Positions 63,151-64,000 of a stretch of 64,000 bases of DNA are shown piece by piece. The position numbers and the translations under genes are program-made. The notes beneath the pieces were generated by a model. The model saw only the letters and a list, made by a program, of their open reading frames with translations, did not search any database and was not told the origin of the DNA. Position 1 is the first letter of the stretch; the number at the start of each line of letters is the position of its first letter. The stretch is from positions 66,632-130,631 of the forward strand of contig JAZUIN010000107.1 in the NCBI GenBank assembly GCA_045642225.1, in the 5' to 3' direction. The DNA is from RUG191 sp045642225 (lineage in GTDB: Bacteria; Bacillota; Clostridia; Lachnospirales; Lachnospiraceae).

Positions 63151-63247
63151 TGTGGATAAGTGACAAAAATCCTTTAATTAAGCCAATAAAAAATCCACAT
63201 TGGATGTAGATAAAATGAAGCTACATTAATGTGGATATTGTGAATAA
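63151..63247 (-). other. DnaA-box-like cluster upstream of the helicase-loader genes
   Basis: All sites share orientation (TTATNCACA on the minus strand). TGTGGATAA at 63151-63159 and TGTGAATAA at 63239-63247 match the consensus exactly; TGTAGATAA at 63205-63213 and TGTGGATAT at 63230-63238 have one mismatch each. The last two lie in the murC terminator stem, so they may be structural rather than DnaA sites. Confidence 0.45.
63184..63238 (-). terminator. murC terminator (minus strand)
   Basis: Read leftwards: ATCCACATT-ATGTAG pairs with CTACAT-AATGTGGAT across a loop of about 11 bases, with a small internal bulge, then TTTTTTATT. It lies 12 bases after the murC stop. Confidence 0.75.
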
Positions 63248-63250
63248 CTT

Positions 63251-64000
63251 TTATTTTACTAAGTCATTTGCGACAGTTACAATGTCTCCGGCACCCATAG
63301 TTATTAACAAGTCTTTGTTGATACATTTTTTTTGTATAAATGTTTCGATTTGTTCAAATGTATCAAAATAATAAGTTTCTGCACCTAATTTTTCTACTTC
63401 AGCCGCAAGATCTTTTGAAGAGATGTTGTAAATGTCTTTCTCTCTTGCAGGATATATTTTAGCAAGGACTACTATATCAGCAATTGAAAGAGCATTTGCT
63501 AAATCCTTAAGTAATGCTTTTGTTCGAGTATATGTATGTGGTTGGAATACGCATACAAGTCTCTCATGTGAAATTTTTTGCGCTGCGTTAAGAGTAGCAC
63601 TAATTTCAGTAGGATGATGAGCATAGTCATCTACAACTGTTATTTCTCCAAGCTTTCCCTTTATCTGGAATCTTCTATCTGCTCCAGTAAAAGAAGACAA
63701 ACCATCAGTAATAAAGTCCGTACTAATATTCAAATAATCAGAAACAGCAATTGTCGCCAACGCATTTGTAACATTATGTGCTCCTGGAACAGATAATGTC
63801 AGTTCTCTATTTGATTTACCCTTTGATACACACGTAAATTCAGCACATCCTCTTGAATTATACGTAACATTTTCAGCTCGATAATCAGCCAATTCACTAT
63901 TTCCGAAGGAAACAACCTTACACTTAACGTCCTTTGTTATTTCTTCATAGTTATCTATATCTGCACTAATAACTAATAATCCATCCTCTGGAAGAAGATT
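63251..64000 (-). CDS. murC: UDP-N-acetylmuramate-L-alanine ligase, C-terminal part (cut by window)
   Basis: The last 250 codons of a gene that runs off the right edge. The visible part contains VPGAHNVTNALA near the start of domain 3, FTGADRRFQIKG, DDYAHHPTEI and FQPHTYTRTKAL, the strongly conserved MurC block, and ends GAGDIVTVANDL. MurC adds L-alanine to UDP-MurNAc, downstream of MurA in peptidoglycan synthesis. The ATP-binding N-terminal half is outside the window. A terminator follows. Confidence 0.94.
   Translation of the reverse strand, partial: NLLPEDGLLVISADIDNYEEITKDVKCKVVSFGNSELADYRAENVTYNSRGCAEFTCVSKGKSNRELTLSVPGAHNVTNALATIAVSDYLNISTDFITDGLSSFTGADRRFQIKGKLGEITVVDDYAHHPTEISATLNAAQKISHERLVCVFQPHTYTRTKALLKDLANALSIADIVVLAKIYPAREKDIYNISSKDLAAEVEKLGAETYYFDTFEQIETFIQKKCINKDLLITMGAGDIVTVANDLVK

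Noticed and set aside
1..64000. rRNA or tRNA genes
   Set aside because: No stretch showed conserved rRNA sequence or a full cloverleaf with a proper T-arm and acceptor stem in the intergenic regions I read.

Overview
The window is AT-rich DNA from a Gram-positive anaerobe of the class Clostridia, most likely family Lachnospiraceae. This rests on gene content and order rather than any species marker: pth-mfd followed by a SurA-like lipoprotein; hup-rqcP-divIC-tilS-hpt-ftsH; a 'type 3' prolyl-tRNA synthetase; a ThrE-type split exporter; an LtaS-like enzyme; a DnaB/DnaI-type helicase loading pair next to murC; and strong Shine-Dalgarno sequences. I found no rRNA, tRNA, CRISPR array or intact insertion sequence. 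The first and last genes are cut by the window edges.

Layout. 0-1.9 kb is an accessory edge: a cut gene, a small membrane protein, an FRG-domain protein and a short gene remnant. 1.9-6.6 kb has a CmpB-like membrane protein and an SbcD-like nuclease with its SMC-like ATPase partner. 6.6-8.1 kb is a FliD-like orphan. 8.1-17.9 kb is pth-mfd-lipoprotein, a heterodimeric ABC exporter and murA. 18-19.6 kb holds an HD-GYP protein and an XRE regulator, both on the minus strand. 19.7-26.7 kb is the main accessory block: a PlsC-type acyltransferase, two related acyl-activating enzymes, a GNAT, a 2TM protein, a 40-codon gene, and an AAA ATPase behind an array of 10-bp repeats. 26.7-30.8 kb is SAM riboswitch-metK, a two-component system and an RluA-type enzyme. 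30.8-34.8 kb is proS-cca-PEGA lipoprotein. 35-40 kb is hup-rqcP-divIC-tilS-hpt-ftsH. 40.2-46.4 kb is a GH13 enzyme, a convergent MATE transporter, truA and a PfkB-HAD fusion. 46.5-54.9 kb is a large iron-sulfur flavoprotein, a CsoR-type repressor, an LtaS-like enzyme, the ThrE pair and a dGTPase-like protein. 54.9-59.7 kb is a membrane protein pair, a Na/Pi transporter and a carboxylesterase. 59.8-64 kb reads leftwards: murC (partial), dnaB-like, dnaI-like, prs.

Most of the window is housekeeping: translation and tRNA processing, transcription-coupled repair, nucleotide salvage and PRPP supply, cell-wall precursors, and replication initiation. Points of interest are the 19.7-25.5 kb acyl-activation cluster, the kinase-phosphatase fusion, the orphan FliD-like protein, the 952-residue flavoprotein, a division/tRNA operon lacking the sporulation genes that sit there in Bacillus, two genes that look leaderless, and DnaA-box-like sites upstream of the helicase-loader genes. 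I did not find an unmistakable new defence or mobile system; the acyl cluster is the best candidate for undescribed biology.
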